DNA from: Streptomyces sp. Tu6071
GTDB lineage: Bacteria; Actinomycetota; Actinomycetes; Streptomycetales; Streptomycetaceae
Assembly (NCBI RefSeq): GCF_000213055.1
Contig: NZ_CM001165.1
Coordinates: 620,001-684,000, forward strand
Length of the DNA stretch: 64,000 nt
Reading direction: 5' to 3'
Part shown: positions 9,146-17,231 of the stretch, piece after piece
Layout: the number at the start of each line of letters is the position of its first letter
Numbering within the stretch: the stretch's first letter is position 1
The notes under the pieces: generated by a model
Database searches by the model: none
What the model saw: only the letters and a program-made list of their open reading frames with translations
What the model was told of the DNA's origin: nothing
Program-made: the position numbers and the translations under genes

Positions 9146-9395
9146 GGCCGGGGACCCTCGGGCAGCGCTCGCCGCCGCACTGCGCGCGGCGGGCCTGCCC
9201 CCGTCGGTCTACTGGATCGAGGACGCCCACCAACCCGCGCCGCTGCCACCCGACTTCCTCTACCTGCGCCGCGTCCCGGGGGACGCGGGACGGTGGGAGA
9301 CCGGGGGCTACGAGCGGGGCCACTGGACGCCGTACGCGTCCCACGCCGAGGAGCCGGAGGCGTGCACGCACCTGCGCCGTCTGCTCCTGGGCTGA
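9129..9395 (+). CDS. Small cytoplasmic protein, candidate immunity partner of the TNT protein
   Basis: 88-residue protein with no signal peptide. It starts at a GTG inside the last codons of the TNT gene (17-base overlap) without an evident Shine-Dalgarno, so it is probably translated by coupling. Visible features are an N-terminal Ala-rich helix, PPSVYWIEDAHQP, then aromatic-rich WETGGYERGHWTPYASHAEE. I do not recognise a family. The overlap suggests a product acting with the toxin, possibly neutralising it in the cytoplasm; this is inference from gene order only. Confidence 0.65.
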   Translation: MSSSAEAGDPRAALAAALRAAGLPPSVYWIEDAHQPAPLPPDFLYLRRVPGDAGRWETGGYERGHWTPYASHAEEPEACTHLRRLLLG

Positions 9396-9405
9396 GGTGT
9401 CCGGC

Positions 9406-9906
9406 TCAGGCCGTGCCGCGCCCGTACTGCACGAGCGCCCAGGCGGCGCAGGCGAAGGAGCCGGTCGCGGCGAGGGCGCGGACGACGTTCCAGACGACCC
9501 ACGAGGACTCGAAGCGCTCGCGGGCGGCGGCGAGCGCGTCGGCGGCCCGCGGGAGTTCGCCGTCCGCGAGGCGGTCGTTGAGCGGGACGTTGATCCCGCC
9601 CGTGACGGCGAACATCACGACGTAGAGGACGAGTGCGGCGAGCACCCACCAGAAGACGCGGTGCTCGCCGCTCGTCCAGGCACCGGTCGCGGCGAGGGCC
9701 AGGGCGAGGAGCGCGCCGCCGAACGGCGTGAGGAACCAGCCGTTGAGGATGGCCTTGTTGATGTTCCGCATGGCCTCGACGAAGGTCCGGTCGCCGCTCC
9801 TGCCGAGTCCGGGCATGACGGCGTAGGCGAAGGCGGCGAAGAGCCCCGCCATGAGACCGGTGGCCAGGACGGCCAGGAACAGGGCCGCGCCAGTGGTCGT
9901 CTCCAT
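9406..9906 (-). CDS. DUF1772 family integral membrane protein
   Basis: Membrane protein of 166 residues with four predicted helices: LFLAVLATGLMAGLFAAFAY, then a loop with PGLGRSGDRTFVEAMRNINKAI, GALLALALAATGA, WWVLAALVLYVVMF and a last C-terminal helix. The loop NINKAILNGWF and the later NVPLNDRLA are typical of DUF1772, a family that includes anthrone-oxygenase-like proteins. The ATG at 9906 follows GGGGGAAG; an upstream in-frame ATG at 9933 is less well placed. It converges on the candidate immunity gene with 10 bases between. The substrate is unknown. Confidence 0.8.
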   Translation of the reverse strand: METTTGAALFLAVLATGLMAGLFAAFAYAVMPGLGRSGDRTFVEAMRNINKAILNGWFLTPFGGALLALALAATGAWTSGEHRVFWWVLAALVLYVVMFAVTGGINVPLNDRLADGELPRAADALAAARERFESSWVVWNVVRALAATGSFACAAWALVQYGRGTA

Positions 9907-10070
9907 GCTTCCCCCGTGTACCGCGTGCGCCAAGTCCCCCGCCCGGCCGCGGAATCGGCAACCTACCGGGGCACGGGGGCGCCGTCAAAGCCCTGACGGC
10001 TTCCCCCGTCGCGCCCTTCCCGTGTCCCGGTCGACGCCCTCCCGCCGGAGGCCGGTGGAAGCGGCGTCGT

Positions 10071-11279
10071 TCAGCGGCGTTCCGTGTCGCGGGCCTGGAG
10101 GCCGCGGGCGAGGCGCGGCCCGAGCCAGCGCTTGAGGCGGCGGAGGGCTTCGAGGCGTTCGGCGGCACGGTCGACGCGGTAGTAGAGCTGGGGCGGGACG
10201 TAGGGCAGGAGCGGGGAGTGGCGCTGGCCGAGGAGCGCGAACATCTGCTCGGGCGGGAGGTCGATGTAGCGGGGCAGGTTCTCGTACCAGTGGGCGCTGT
10301 GGCGCGCGGCGCTCTGGACGGAGAGGAGTTCCCTGCGACGGCGGCGTTCGTACGCGGCGAAGGCGGCCTCGCGCGGGCCGCCCTCGCCGAGGGCGTCGGC
10401 GAGGGCCATGGCGTCTTCGAGGGCGAGCGTGGTCCCGGCGCCGATGGAGTAGTGGGTGGTGTGGGCCGCGTCGCCGAGCAGGACGAGGTTGTCGTGGTGC
10501 CAGCGGCGGGTGGTGAGGGTGCGGAAGGGGCGCCAGTCGGGGGCGGGGTGCGTGGCGTCCTGGCCGAGGAGCGGGGCTCCGTCGAGGAGTCCCGCGAAGA
10601 GCCCTTCGAGGGTGCGGAGTTGGACGTCCTCCTTGGCGGTGTCGAGACCGAGGCCGCGCCAGGTGGCGGGGGCGCACTCGATGACGCAGGTGCTGCCCTC
10701 GGGCCCGTACCCGTAGGCGTAGCACCAGATCCAGCCGTGCGGGGTGTCGACGAACGCGAAGCTGAAGCTCGTGAAGACCTTGGGGGTGCCGAGCCAGACG
10801 TAGACGTTGCGGCCCTCCGTGAGGCGCGGGCCGAAGTGGTGCGCGTGGTGGCGGCGCAGGGTGCTGCCGACGCCGTCCGCGGCGACGAGGAGGTCGGCGG
10901 CGGGGGGTGCGGCGGGGTCGATCGCGCTGCCGTGGCGGACGTCGACGCCGAGGTCGCGGGCGCGCGCGGTGAGGAGGGCGAGGAGGCGGTGGCGGCCGAT
11001 GCCGTAACCCTGGTCGCCGTGGTGCTCGGTGACCTGCTCGCGGATGCGGGCGCGGCCGTTCTTCCAGGGGAGCGAGGCGGCGTGGAGGGCGTGGGCGCTG
11101 GGCTCGTCGTGGGCGCGGAGCCGGTCGAGGAGTTCCTCCCAGTAGGTCACGCCCCAGCCGTAGGTGGAGCCGGCGGGGTTGCGTTCGTGCACGCTGATCT
11201 CGTGCGCGGGGTCCTGGAGTTTCATCAGGATCGAGAAGTACAGCCCGCCGGGGCCGCCTCCGGCACAGACGATCTTCAC
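10071..11279 (-). CDS. FAD-dependent aromatic hydroxylase-like monooxygenase
   Basis: 402-residue flavoprotein monooxygenase. The FAD Rossmann motif GGGPGGLYFSILMK lies at the N-terminus, a DG motif in LLVAADGVGSTLR, and a GD motif in LLGDAAHTTHYSIGAGTTLA. HERNPAGSTYGWGVTYWEELL resembles the salicyloyl-CoA 5-hydroxylase / anthraniloyl-CoA monooxygenase branch of the PHBH family. The GTG at 11279 is preceded by GGGAG. The divergent neighbour is an enoyl-CoA isomerase-like gene, which would fit degradation of a CoA-activated compound, but there is no CoA ligase here. The substrate is unproven. Confidence 0.82.
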   Translation of the reverse strand: MKIVCAGGGPGGLYFSILMKLQDPAHEISVHERNPAGSTYGWGVTYWEELLDRLRAHDEPSAHALHAASLPWKNGRARIREQVTEHHGDQGYGIGRHRLLALLTARARDLGVDVRHGSAIDPAAPPAADLLVAADGVGSTLRRHHAHHFGPRLTEGRNVYVWLGTPKVFTSFSFAFVDTPHGWIWCYAYGYGPEGSTCVIECAPATWRGLGLDTAKEDVQLRTLEGLFAGLLDGAPLLGQDATHPAPDWRPFRTLTTRRWHHDNLVLLGDAAHTTHYSIGAGTTLALEDAMALADALGEGGPREAAFAAYERRRRRELLSVQSAARHSAHWYENLPRYIDLPPEQMFALLGQRHSPLLPYVPPQLYYRVDRAAERLEALRRLKRWLGPRLARGLQARDTERR

Positions 11280-11507
11280 GTGCGCTCCCGCTCTGTCGCT
11301 TCTGTGGCTTCTCTCGGTCGACGGTGACAAAACCGTCGGAATCGGCAGGAAGGTAGCAGGAGTTACGGGTCGCGCCGGGCGCGACAGGTGGGCGGCGGCT
11401 TGGGTCCACTCCGCCGGTCGGCACCGCTTCCCCGTAAGTTACTCACCAGTTAACATGTGGGCGCCGTCCCGGCCGCCCGCCGGCCATCCCGCTGGAAGGA
11501 CCACGCC

Positions 11508-12176
11508 ATGCCTGAACTCACCCGTGACGGGGACGTCTTCGTCCTGCGTCTGGACGCGGACAGCGAGAACCTGTTCCACCCCGGCTGGCTGGGCGCGGTG
11601 GAGCGGGCGCTCGACGAGGTGGAGGCGGCCGAGGGGCCGTGCGCGCTGGTGACGGCGGGCGAGGGCAAGTACTGGTCGAACGGGCTCGATCTCGCGTGGC
11701 TCATGGCGCACGGGGACCAGTACGCGGCCTACCTCGACCGGGTGCACGCCCTCCTGGCCCGTACCCTCGCCTCGCGCGTCGTGACGGTCGCGGCGCTCAC
11801 GGGGCACACCTTCGCGGCGGGCGCGATGTGGGCGCTGGCCCACGATGTCCGCGTGATGCGCGCGGACCGGGGCTGGTTCTGCCTGCCCGAGGTCGACCTG
11901 GGCCTTCCCTTCCAGCCCGGCATGACGGCCCTCATCCGGTCCCGCCTCACCCCCGCGACGGCCCACGAGGCGATGACGACGGGCCGCCGCTATCCCGCCC
12001 CCGAGGCCATGGCCTCCGGCCTGGTGGACGCCGTGGCGGCGGCGGACGAGGTCGTCACCGAGGCCCTGACCCGCGCCCGCACCCTCGCCCCGAAGGCGGT
12101 CCCGGTCCGCGCCGAGATCAAGGAGGGCCTGTACGCGGAGGCCCTTGCCGCCCTGCGGACGGCGACGAAGGCGTGA
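11508..12176 (+). CDS. Enoyl-CoA hydratase/isomerase family protein
   Basis: 222-residue crotonase-fold protein. GEGKYWSNGLDLAWL and the oxyanion-hole loop GHTFAAGAMWALAHDVRVM are present, followed by LPEVDLGLPFQPGM, which keeps an acidic residue. The NGLDL signature points to delta3-delta2-enoyl-CoA isomerases rather than classical hydratases. GAAGGA precedes the ATG. It is divergent from the flavin monooxygenase with a 228-base gap, and the two may act in the same CoA-thioester catabolism. Confidence 0.85.
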   Translation: MPELTRDGDVFVLRLDADSENLFHPGWLGAVERALDEVEAAEGPCALVTAGEGKYWSNGLDLAWLMAHGDQYAAYLDRVHALLARTLASRVVTVAALTGHTFAAGAMWALAHDVRVMRADRGWFCLPEVDLGLPFQPGMTALIRSRLTPATAHEAMTTGRRYPAPEAMASGLVDAVAAADEVVTEALTRARTLAPKAVPVRAEIKEGLYAEALAALRTATKA

Positions 12177-12246
12177 TACCGCCCGGTCGTCCGTGGTCCC
12201 GTCCGACGCGAGGCGAAAGGCCGGGGGCCCGGCCGGGGTGGGAGCT

Positions 12247-12470
12247 GGTCGGCGCTGAGCGCCTTCAAGGGGCTGACGAACGCGACGGCCCGCTTCGGCG
12301 CCGACGTCATGGATGAGCGCTGCCCCGCTTCTACGCCGGGGAGCCGAAGGAGCGCGTGCGGGGCGTGCCGGGCGCTCGCTACTGCTCCCGCGCTCCGGCG
12401 GCGCGGCCACCTTCGTCGGCCAGACCTCCGACCGGAGCAAGTACGTGGGGGGACGGGTCGCTCGCGGTGC
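12247..12470 (+). pseudogene. Decayed coding remnant, unidentified
   Basis: Protein-like segments lie in three successive frames: SALSAFKGLTNATARFGADV, then ALPRFYAGEPKERVRG, then GGAATFVGQTSDRSKYVGG. This suggests a gene broken by at least two frameshifts. I cannot name the family. The right part overlaps the end of a minus-strand gene. Confidence 0.25.
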
Positions 12471-12891
12471 GCCCCGCACACCACCATGCGGTCCCGGCGC
12501 CGGGCGCTGCGCGGAGGTGGATGCCAAGGCGGTGGTCCGGACAGACCGGCCAGGCCCTGTGGAGGAGTTCCCTCAGGGTGTCCTGGGCGGCGGCGGCCAC
12601 CGCGTCGCAGGCGTCGGGGAGTGAACCGGCGACTTCGGCGGGGAGGCCGTTGCCGTGCCACTCGCCGTTCGCGCGGGCCACGTAGAGGCGTTCGGGCTCA
12701 TCGGGGTCGCCGGGGCAGGTCAGGAGGCGCAGCGGCGCCTCGTCCGGCAAGGTCGCCGCGACGTCCCTGTTGACGACCGCCAAGGCCGTGTCCCAGCCGG
12801 GGTGTTCGCCCGGCTCCACGAAGCGGGGCGCGAAGGGATCGGGCTCGGACACGGGCAGGGGCTCGGGCTCGGAGAAGAAGTGGCCGGACAT
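12379..12891 (-). CDS. Hypothetical protein
   Basis: 170-residue protein of unknown function. The start at 12891 was chosen because GGGGGA lies just upstream of an ATG. The first half is acidic (HFFSEPEPLPVSEPDPFAP), followed by a plausible folded part: WDTALAVVNRDVAATLPDE, LRLLTCPGDPDEPERLYVAR, WHGNGLPAEVAGSLPDACD. There is no signal peptide or membrane helix. The last 40 residues are low quality and may be out of frame, so the native C-terminus may be lost in the decayed stretch beyond. Confidence 0.5.
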   Translation of the reverse strand: MSGHFFSEPEPLPVSEPDPFAPRFVEPGEHPGWDTALAVVNRDVAATLPDEAPLRLLTCPGDPDEPERLYVARANGEWHGNGLPAEVAGSLPDACDAVAAAAQDTLRELLHRAWPVCPDHRLGIHLRAAPGAGTAWWCAGRTASDPSPHVLAPVGGLADEGGRAAGAREQ

Positions 12892-13024
12892 GTGGTCCCC
12901 CCAGGAGTCGGCAGCGCGGGTCAACGGTACGAGACCTCGGGCGTCAGGCTCGGGCCGGAGCGGGCTTCCGCCGTACGGAGTCCGGCCCCGGGAGTCCGGC
13001 GGCCCGGCTCCCGCGCCACGTCCC

Positions 13025-13070
13025 GGGCCGCCGCGAAACCCCTATGGCGGCCGGGGCTTCGCGGCGGCCC
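13025..13070. terminator. Long GC hairpin between a hypothetical gene and an MFS gene
   Basis: An 18-base arm GGGCCGCCGCGAAACCCC at 13025-13042 pairs with 13053-13070, with a single mismatch and a 10-base loop. It lies beyond the stop of the MFS gene (minus strand) and is a likely transcription terminator, without a T-tract as is common in Streptomyces. Confidence 0.55.
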
Positions 13071-13139
13071 GTCACGTGCCCGGCCGGGCACGGTGACAAG
13101 GCAGGACCCCTGCGGCTCGCGCGGCGGCGTGCGCGGTCG

Positions 13140-14381
13140 TCAGGAAGAGCTCTCGCTCAGGGCGGTACGCGGTTCCCCCGCCGGGGCGCCCTCCGGTGTC
13201 CGCAGGACGCCCGCCGCCACCGCCGCGATCACGCAGAAGGCGACCGGGAGGAAGAAGGCGAGGTTGAGCGGCATGAGGTGGGTCATCGGGCCGATGACGG
13301 CGGGGCCCGCGAGCATCCCGAGGTAGCCGAGGCCGGCGACGCGGGAGACGTTGACGCCCGCGCCGGCCGGGTCGGCGTGGCCCGCCGCACTGAAGAGCTG
13401 CGGGATGCAGCCCGAGAGGCCCGCGCCGAAGACCGTCCAGCCGACGAGCGCGGCCCAGACGGAGGGCGACAGCGCGGCGAGGGTCATGCCCACCGCCGCG
13501 AGGGCGGCCCCGTACCGTAGTACCGCGAAGGAGCCGAAGCGCGCGGCGACGCGGTCCGTGAGGAAGCGCCCGGCGGTCATCGCCGTCGCGAAGGCGCCGT
13601 AGGCGAAGGCGGCCGTGGATTCGGGGGCGTCGAGGACGTCCTTGAGGTGCAGCGTGCTCCAGTCGTTCGCGACGCCCTCGCTGAGCATCAGCATCAGGGC
13701 GAGCGCGGCGAGGAGCCAGATACGTCCGGGCGTACGGGTACGGGAAGCGGCCTTCTCCGGTGACGCGGCACCGGTACGCGTCGCCGCCTCACCGGATTCC
13801 CCGGCCGCGCCCGTCTCCCCCGCCTCCGGCCGCAGCAGCATCGGCGCCACCACCACGGCCAGCGCGACCCCCACGGCCGCCGTCGCCGCGAAGACCGCGA
13901 CCGGGGACCAGTCCAGGCGCCGGGTCTGCGAGCCCGCGAGGGCGGCGAGGACGCCACCGACCGAGAAGACCGCGTGGAAGGCGGACATGATCGGCCGCCC
14001 GTACCCGCGCTCGACCTGCACGGCGTGCGTGTTCATGCTGACGTCGAGGCACCCGTTGCCGAAGCCGAGGACGAGCAGCGCCCCCGCGAGCGTCCACGCG
14101 TTCGTCGCCAGGCCGGGCAGCACGAGCGCGGCGGCGCACAGCGCGAGCCCGGCGGGGACCGTACGGCGCGGACCGAAGCGGTCGCTGAGCGGACCCGCGG
14201 CCTGCATCCCGAGGAAGGCGCCACCACCGAGGAGCAGCAGGAGCCAGCCGAGCAGGGCGTGATCGATTCCGGCACGGTCCTCGACAGCGGGGATGTGGAC
14301 GACCCACATGCCCATGACGAAGCCGTTGAGCAGGAAGACGGCGAAGGTCGCGCGGCGCCCGGCCCGCAGCACTTTGTTCAT
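13140..14381 (-). CDS. MFS transporter
   Basis: 413-residue major facilitator with about 12 hydrophobic helices. The loop 2-3 motif appears as GPLSDRFGPRRTVPAG. Helix 1 FAVFLLNGFVMGMWVVHIPA and GFGNGCLDVSMNTHAVQVER are typical of the FucP/YbjJ-like group (sugar or small-molecule exporters). A central loop of about 30 residues (EAGETGAAGESGEAA and on) is low complexity. The ATG at 14381 is best supported; upstream codons belong to the promoter of the divergent DeoR regulator, which probably controls it. Confidence 0.88.
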   Translation of the reverse strand: MNKVLRAGRRATFAVFLLNGFVMGMWVVHIPAVEDRAGIDHALLGWLLLLLGGGAFLGMQAAGPLSDRFGPRRTVPAGLALCAAALVLPGLATNAWTLAGALLVLGFGNGCLDVSMNTHAVQVERGYGRPIMSAFHAVFSVGGVLAALAGSQTRRLDWSPVAVFAATAAVGVALAVVVAPMLLRPEAGETGAAGESGEAATRTGAASPEKAASRTRTPGRIWLLAALALMLMLSEGVANDWSTLHLKDVLDAPESTAAFAYGAFATAMTAGRFLTDRVAARFGSFAVLRYGAALAAVGMTLAALSPSVWAALVGWTVFGAGLSGCIPQLFSAAGHADPAGAGVNVSRVAGLGYLGMLAGPAVIGPMTHLMPLNLAFFLPVAFCVIAAVAAGVLRTPEGAPAGEPRTALSESSS

Positions 14382-14394
14382 GGAACGAACATAG

Positions 14395-14413
14395 CGCACA
14401 CGATTTCTGTGCG
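14395..14413. promoter_or_regulatory. Palindromic operator candidate between MFS and DeoR genes
   Basis: CGCACA at 14395-14400 and TGTGCG at 14408-14413 form a perfect inverted repeat with a 7-base AT-richer spacer. It sits 14 bases upstream of the MFS start and about 60 bases before the regulator start, where a DeoR-type repressor could cover both promoters. Binding is inference. Confidence 0.5.
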
Positions 14414-14475
14414 TAAAGCCGCGACCAAGGCATGCGGCGACGGCGTTTCTCACACGTGGCGTGTTTACTGGAGGT

Positions 14476-15270
14476 GTGTCTGGGACCGATCGATGGAAGC
14501 TGATCACGCACGCGGTGCGTGAGGCAGGGCGGCTGGGTGTCGCGGAACTCGCCGCGCTCACCGGCGCCTCGGAGATGACGATCCGCCGCGACCTCGACGC
14601 GCTCGCGCGCCAGGGAGTGCTCGAACGCTACCGGGGCGGGGCGCGCAGCCTCGTGCCGCGCGGCGAGGAGGAGCCCTTCGCGGCGCGCGCCCGCGAGGGG
14701 AACGAGGCGAAGCTCCGTATCGCCGCCGAGACGGCGGCGCTGCTCGCGGACGGCGAGTCGGTCGTCCTGGACAGCGGTACGACGTGCGTCGAGGTCGCCC
14801 GCGCGCTGGCGGGGCGCCGCCTGACCGTCATGCCGCTCTCCCTGCACGCGGTGAACGTCCTCACCGAGCGGTACGAGGGGGGTGAGCCCCCCGCGACGCG
14901 CCTGCTCCTCGCGGGCGGCGAGCCGCGCCCCGGGGAACTCGCCCTCACCGGGCCGCTGACCGAGTCCTCGCTCGCCGCGCTCCGCTTCGACACGGCGGTG
15001 CTCGGCTGCTGCGGCCTCACGACGGCGGACGGGCTCACCGCGTACGACCTCGCGGACGCCGCCGTCAAGCGGGCCGCGATCGCCTCGGCCCGCCGCGTCG
15101 TCGCCGTCACCGAGGGCGCCAAGCTCTCCCGCACCGCCCTCGCCCACGTCGCCCCGGCGACCGCGCTCCACACGGTGGTCACCGACGAGGACGCCCCGCC
15201 CGAGGAGGTCGCCGCACTCACGGCGGCGGGAGTGACGGTCCTGACGGTGCGCGTGGCGGGGAACGGCTGA
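14476..15270 (+). CDS. DeoR family transcriptional regulator
   Basis: 264-residue DeoR-type repressor. The N-terminal winged helix reads LITHAVREAGRLGVAELAAL then SEMTIRRDLDALARQGVLER. The C-terminal DeoRC sugar-phosphate sensor domain shows VVLDSGTTCVEVARAL, TGPLTESSLAALRFDTAVL and AVKRAAIASARRVVAVTEGAKL. The start is uncertain. The GTG at 14476 keeps the whole DNA-binding domain, but its GGAGG is almost adjacent, and an in-frame GTG at 14461 is the alternative. It is divergent from the MFS gene, so a phosphorylated sugar may be the inducer and the transported compound its precursor. Confidence 0.9.
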   Translation: MSGTDRWKLITHAVREAGRLGVAELAALTGASEMTIRRDLDALARQGVLERYRGGARSLVPRGEEEPFAARAREGNEAKLRIAAETAALLADGESVVLDSGTTCVEVARALAGRRLTVMPLSLHAVNVLTERYEGGEPPATRLLLAGGEPRPGELALTGPLTESSLAALRFDTAVLGCCGLTTADGLTAYDLADAAVKRAAIASARRVVAVTEGAKLSRTALAHVAPATALHTVVTDEDAPPEEVAALTAAGVTVLTVRVAGNG

Positions 15271-15537
15271 GGGACGCGGGACCAGGCGGCGGCCGAGGGG
15301 CGCGGGAAGCGGGGCCGGTGAGTCGCGCGGGACCGGGCACCGCCGAGAGGCGCGCACCCGGGGGGTCTCTGAGGCGCGCCTCACTTTCCGCCTCAACCAC
15401 CCTTCCGCCGCCTCCCGTTCACCTCACCGCCCTCCCCGGTTCTCCCGCGATGCACCCGCCGTTCTCATTGCCTCCTCATACGCCGCTGGTTACGTGGCCG
15501 TGGCCGGTCGGACCACGACGTACGAGCGAGGAGGCGC

Positions 15538-16551
15538 ATGGTGTTCCTGTCGAGGGCAGCCACGAGAAGGAAAGCGGAGCAGAGGACGCGGGGTCCGGAA
15601 GCGACGACGCCCGCCGCCGACACCGCGGCTCCCGACGCGGCGCAACCCCCGCACGTCGCCAGCCGGTTGCACGCGTTCAACCGGTTCGAGCTGAAGTACC
15701 TCGTCCCGGTCGGGCAAGCCGCCGAGATCCGCGAGGAACTCGCCGAGCGGATGGACACCGACGCGCACAGCCCGGTGGGCGGTTACGGCGTGTGGAGCCT
15801 CTACTACGACACGCCGCAGCTCCGCTTCTACTGGGAGAAGATCGAAGGTCTCAAGTTCCGGCGCAAGCTGCGCATCCGCCACTACGGGGATCTCGACGGC
15901 GTCAGCGACACCTCCCCGGTGTGCGTCGAGATCAAGCAGCGCGTCAACCGCGTCACGCAGAAGCGCCGCATCACGCTGCCCTACGGCGAGGCGCGGCGCC
16001 TGTGCGACGGGCGTGAGCTGGTCGACCACTCTCCCGGCGAGAGCGCCTTCGTGCAGGAGGTGCTCGAACTCGTCGTGCGGCTCGATCTGCGGCCCACCGC
16101 GATCACCGGCTACCAGCGCGAGGCGCTCGTCGGCCGTGACGCGGACACCGGCCTGCGTGTCACCTTCGACCGGCGGATTCGCGGCCGGGACCGCGATTTC
16201 CACTTCGCCACCCCCACCCCCGAGAACCGCTTCACCCTCCCGCCGCACATGACGGTCATGGAGATCAAGGTGAACGAGCGCACGCCGCACTGGATCACGG
16301 ACCTCGCGGCCCGGCGCGATCTCCACCTCGTCCGCATCTCGAAGTACGTGCAGTCCATCGAGACCTTCGGGCTCGCCCCGCGCTCGGTCTTCCACGTCCA
16401 CGAGGCGGACTGCCCTCCCCCCGTCGAGCCCGTCGCCGACGGCACCCTCCCCAACGACACCGTCCCCACCGACACCGTCCCCACCGAGAAGCAGCCGCTC
16501 GCGCAGCGGCCCGCGCGGCACGACGCGCCGTCGAAAGCAGGAGCACAGTGA
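15538..16551 (+). CDS. VTC-domain protein, possible polyphosphate polymerase
   Basis: 337-residue cytoplasmic protein with a VTC domain, the fold of the yeast vacuolar polyphosphate polymerase. The basic tunnel residues of that family can be matched: ELKYLV (51-56), FRRKLRIR (107-114), VEIKQ (130-134), YQREAL (192-197), FDRRI (210-214) and the metal-binding MEIKV (241-245). Catalysis is therefore plausible. GAGGAG precedes the ATG. About 40 residues at each end are low complexity. The stop overlaps the GTG of the next gene as GTGA, starting a coupled three-gene operon. Confidence 0.88.
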   Translation: MVFLSRAATRRKAEQRTRGPEATTPAADTAAPDAAQPPHVASRLHAFNRFELKYLVPVGQAAEIREELAERMDTDAHSPVGGYGVWSLYYDTPQLRFYWEKIEGLKFRRKLRIRHYGDLDGVSDTSPVCVEIKQRVNRVTQKRRITLPYGEARRLCDGRELVDHSPGESAFVQEVLELVVRLDLRPTAITGYQREALVGRDADTGLRVTFDRRIRGRDRDFHFATPTPENRFTLPPHMTVMEIKVNERTPHWITDLAARRDLHLVRISKYVQSIETFGLAPRSVFHVHEADCPPPVEPVADGTLPNDTVPTDTVPTEKQPLAQRPARHDAPSKAGAQ

Positions 16552-17231
16552 ATTTCGATCTCGATCTGCAGGAACTGAGCGGCACGTTCAGCGTCGCCGA
16601 CGTCGTGGCCGCGATGGCCCTGTCCTTCGTCCTGTCCGCGCTCATCGGTTTCGTGTACCGCTACACGCACCGCAACGTCTCGTACAGCCAGTCCTACGTG
16701 CAGACGCTCGTCGTCGTCGGGATGATCGTCGCCCTGATCATGCTGGTCGTCGGTTCGAACCTCGCGCGCGCCTTCTCACTCGTCGGGGCGCTGTCCGTGG
16801 TCCGTTTCCGCAACGCGGTCAAGGAGACCAGGGACGTCGGCTTCATCTTCCTGGCGATGGCCATCGGCATGGCCTGCGGTGCCCGCTTCTACACGCTGGC
16901 GGCGGTCGGCGCGGTGGTCGTCTGCGCCGTCGTCCTCATCATGTTCAAGTTCGACTGGTTCGCGCTCAACGTGCAGCGCCAGGTCGTCAAAGTGCAGGTC
17001 CCCGCGGGTGACGACTACACCCCGCGGATCCGTGACGTCCTCATCAAGTACACGACGGAGTTCGAGCTGGTGAGCACCGAGACGATTCGCGGCGGCGCGC
17101 TCAGCGAGGTCTTCTACACGGTGCGGCTCAAGAAGGGCGCCGAGCCCGGTGACCTGGTCGCTGCCCTCCAGGAACGGACCTCCGGACAGCGGGTCACGGT
17201 CCTGACCGGTTACGACACGACGGACCTGTGA
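16548..17231 (+). CDS. DUF4956 membrane protein
   Basis: 227-residue membrane protein. Four hydrophobic segments (VVAAMALSFVLSALIGFVYR, TLVVVGMIVALIMLVVG, the FSLVGALSVVRFRNAVKETR region, and AVGAVVVCAVVLIMFKFDWF) are followed by a cytoplasmic domain of about 85 residues. The strongly conserved ALSVVRFRNAVKETRDVGFI is the DUF4956 signature. The GTG overlaps the VTC stop by 4 bases. DUF4956 genes commonly sit beside VTC genes, which suggests a membrane partner or channel for the VTC enzyme; this is inference. Confidence 0.88.
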   Translation: MNFDLDLQELSGTFSVADVVAAMALSFVLSALIGFVYRYTHRNVSYSQSYVQTLVVVGMIVALIMLVVGSNLARAFSLVGALSVVRFRNAVKETRDVGFIFLAMAIGMACGARFYTLAAVGAVVVCAVVLIMFKFDWFALNVQRQVVKVQVPAGDDYTPRIRDVLIKYTTEFELVSTETIRGGALSEVFYTVRLKKGAEPGDLVAALQERTSGQRVTVLTGYDTTDL

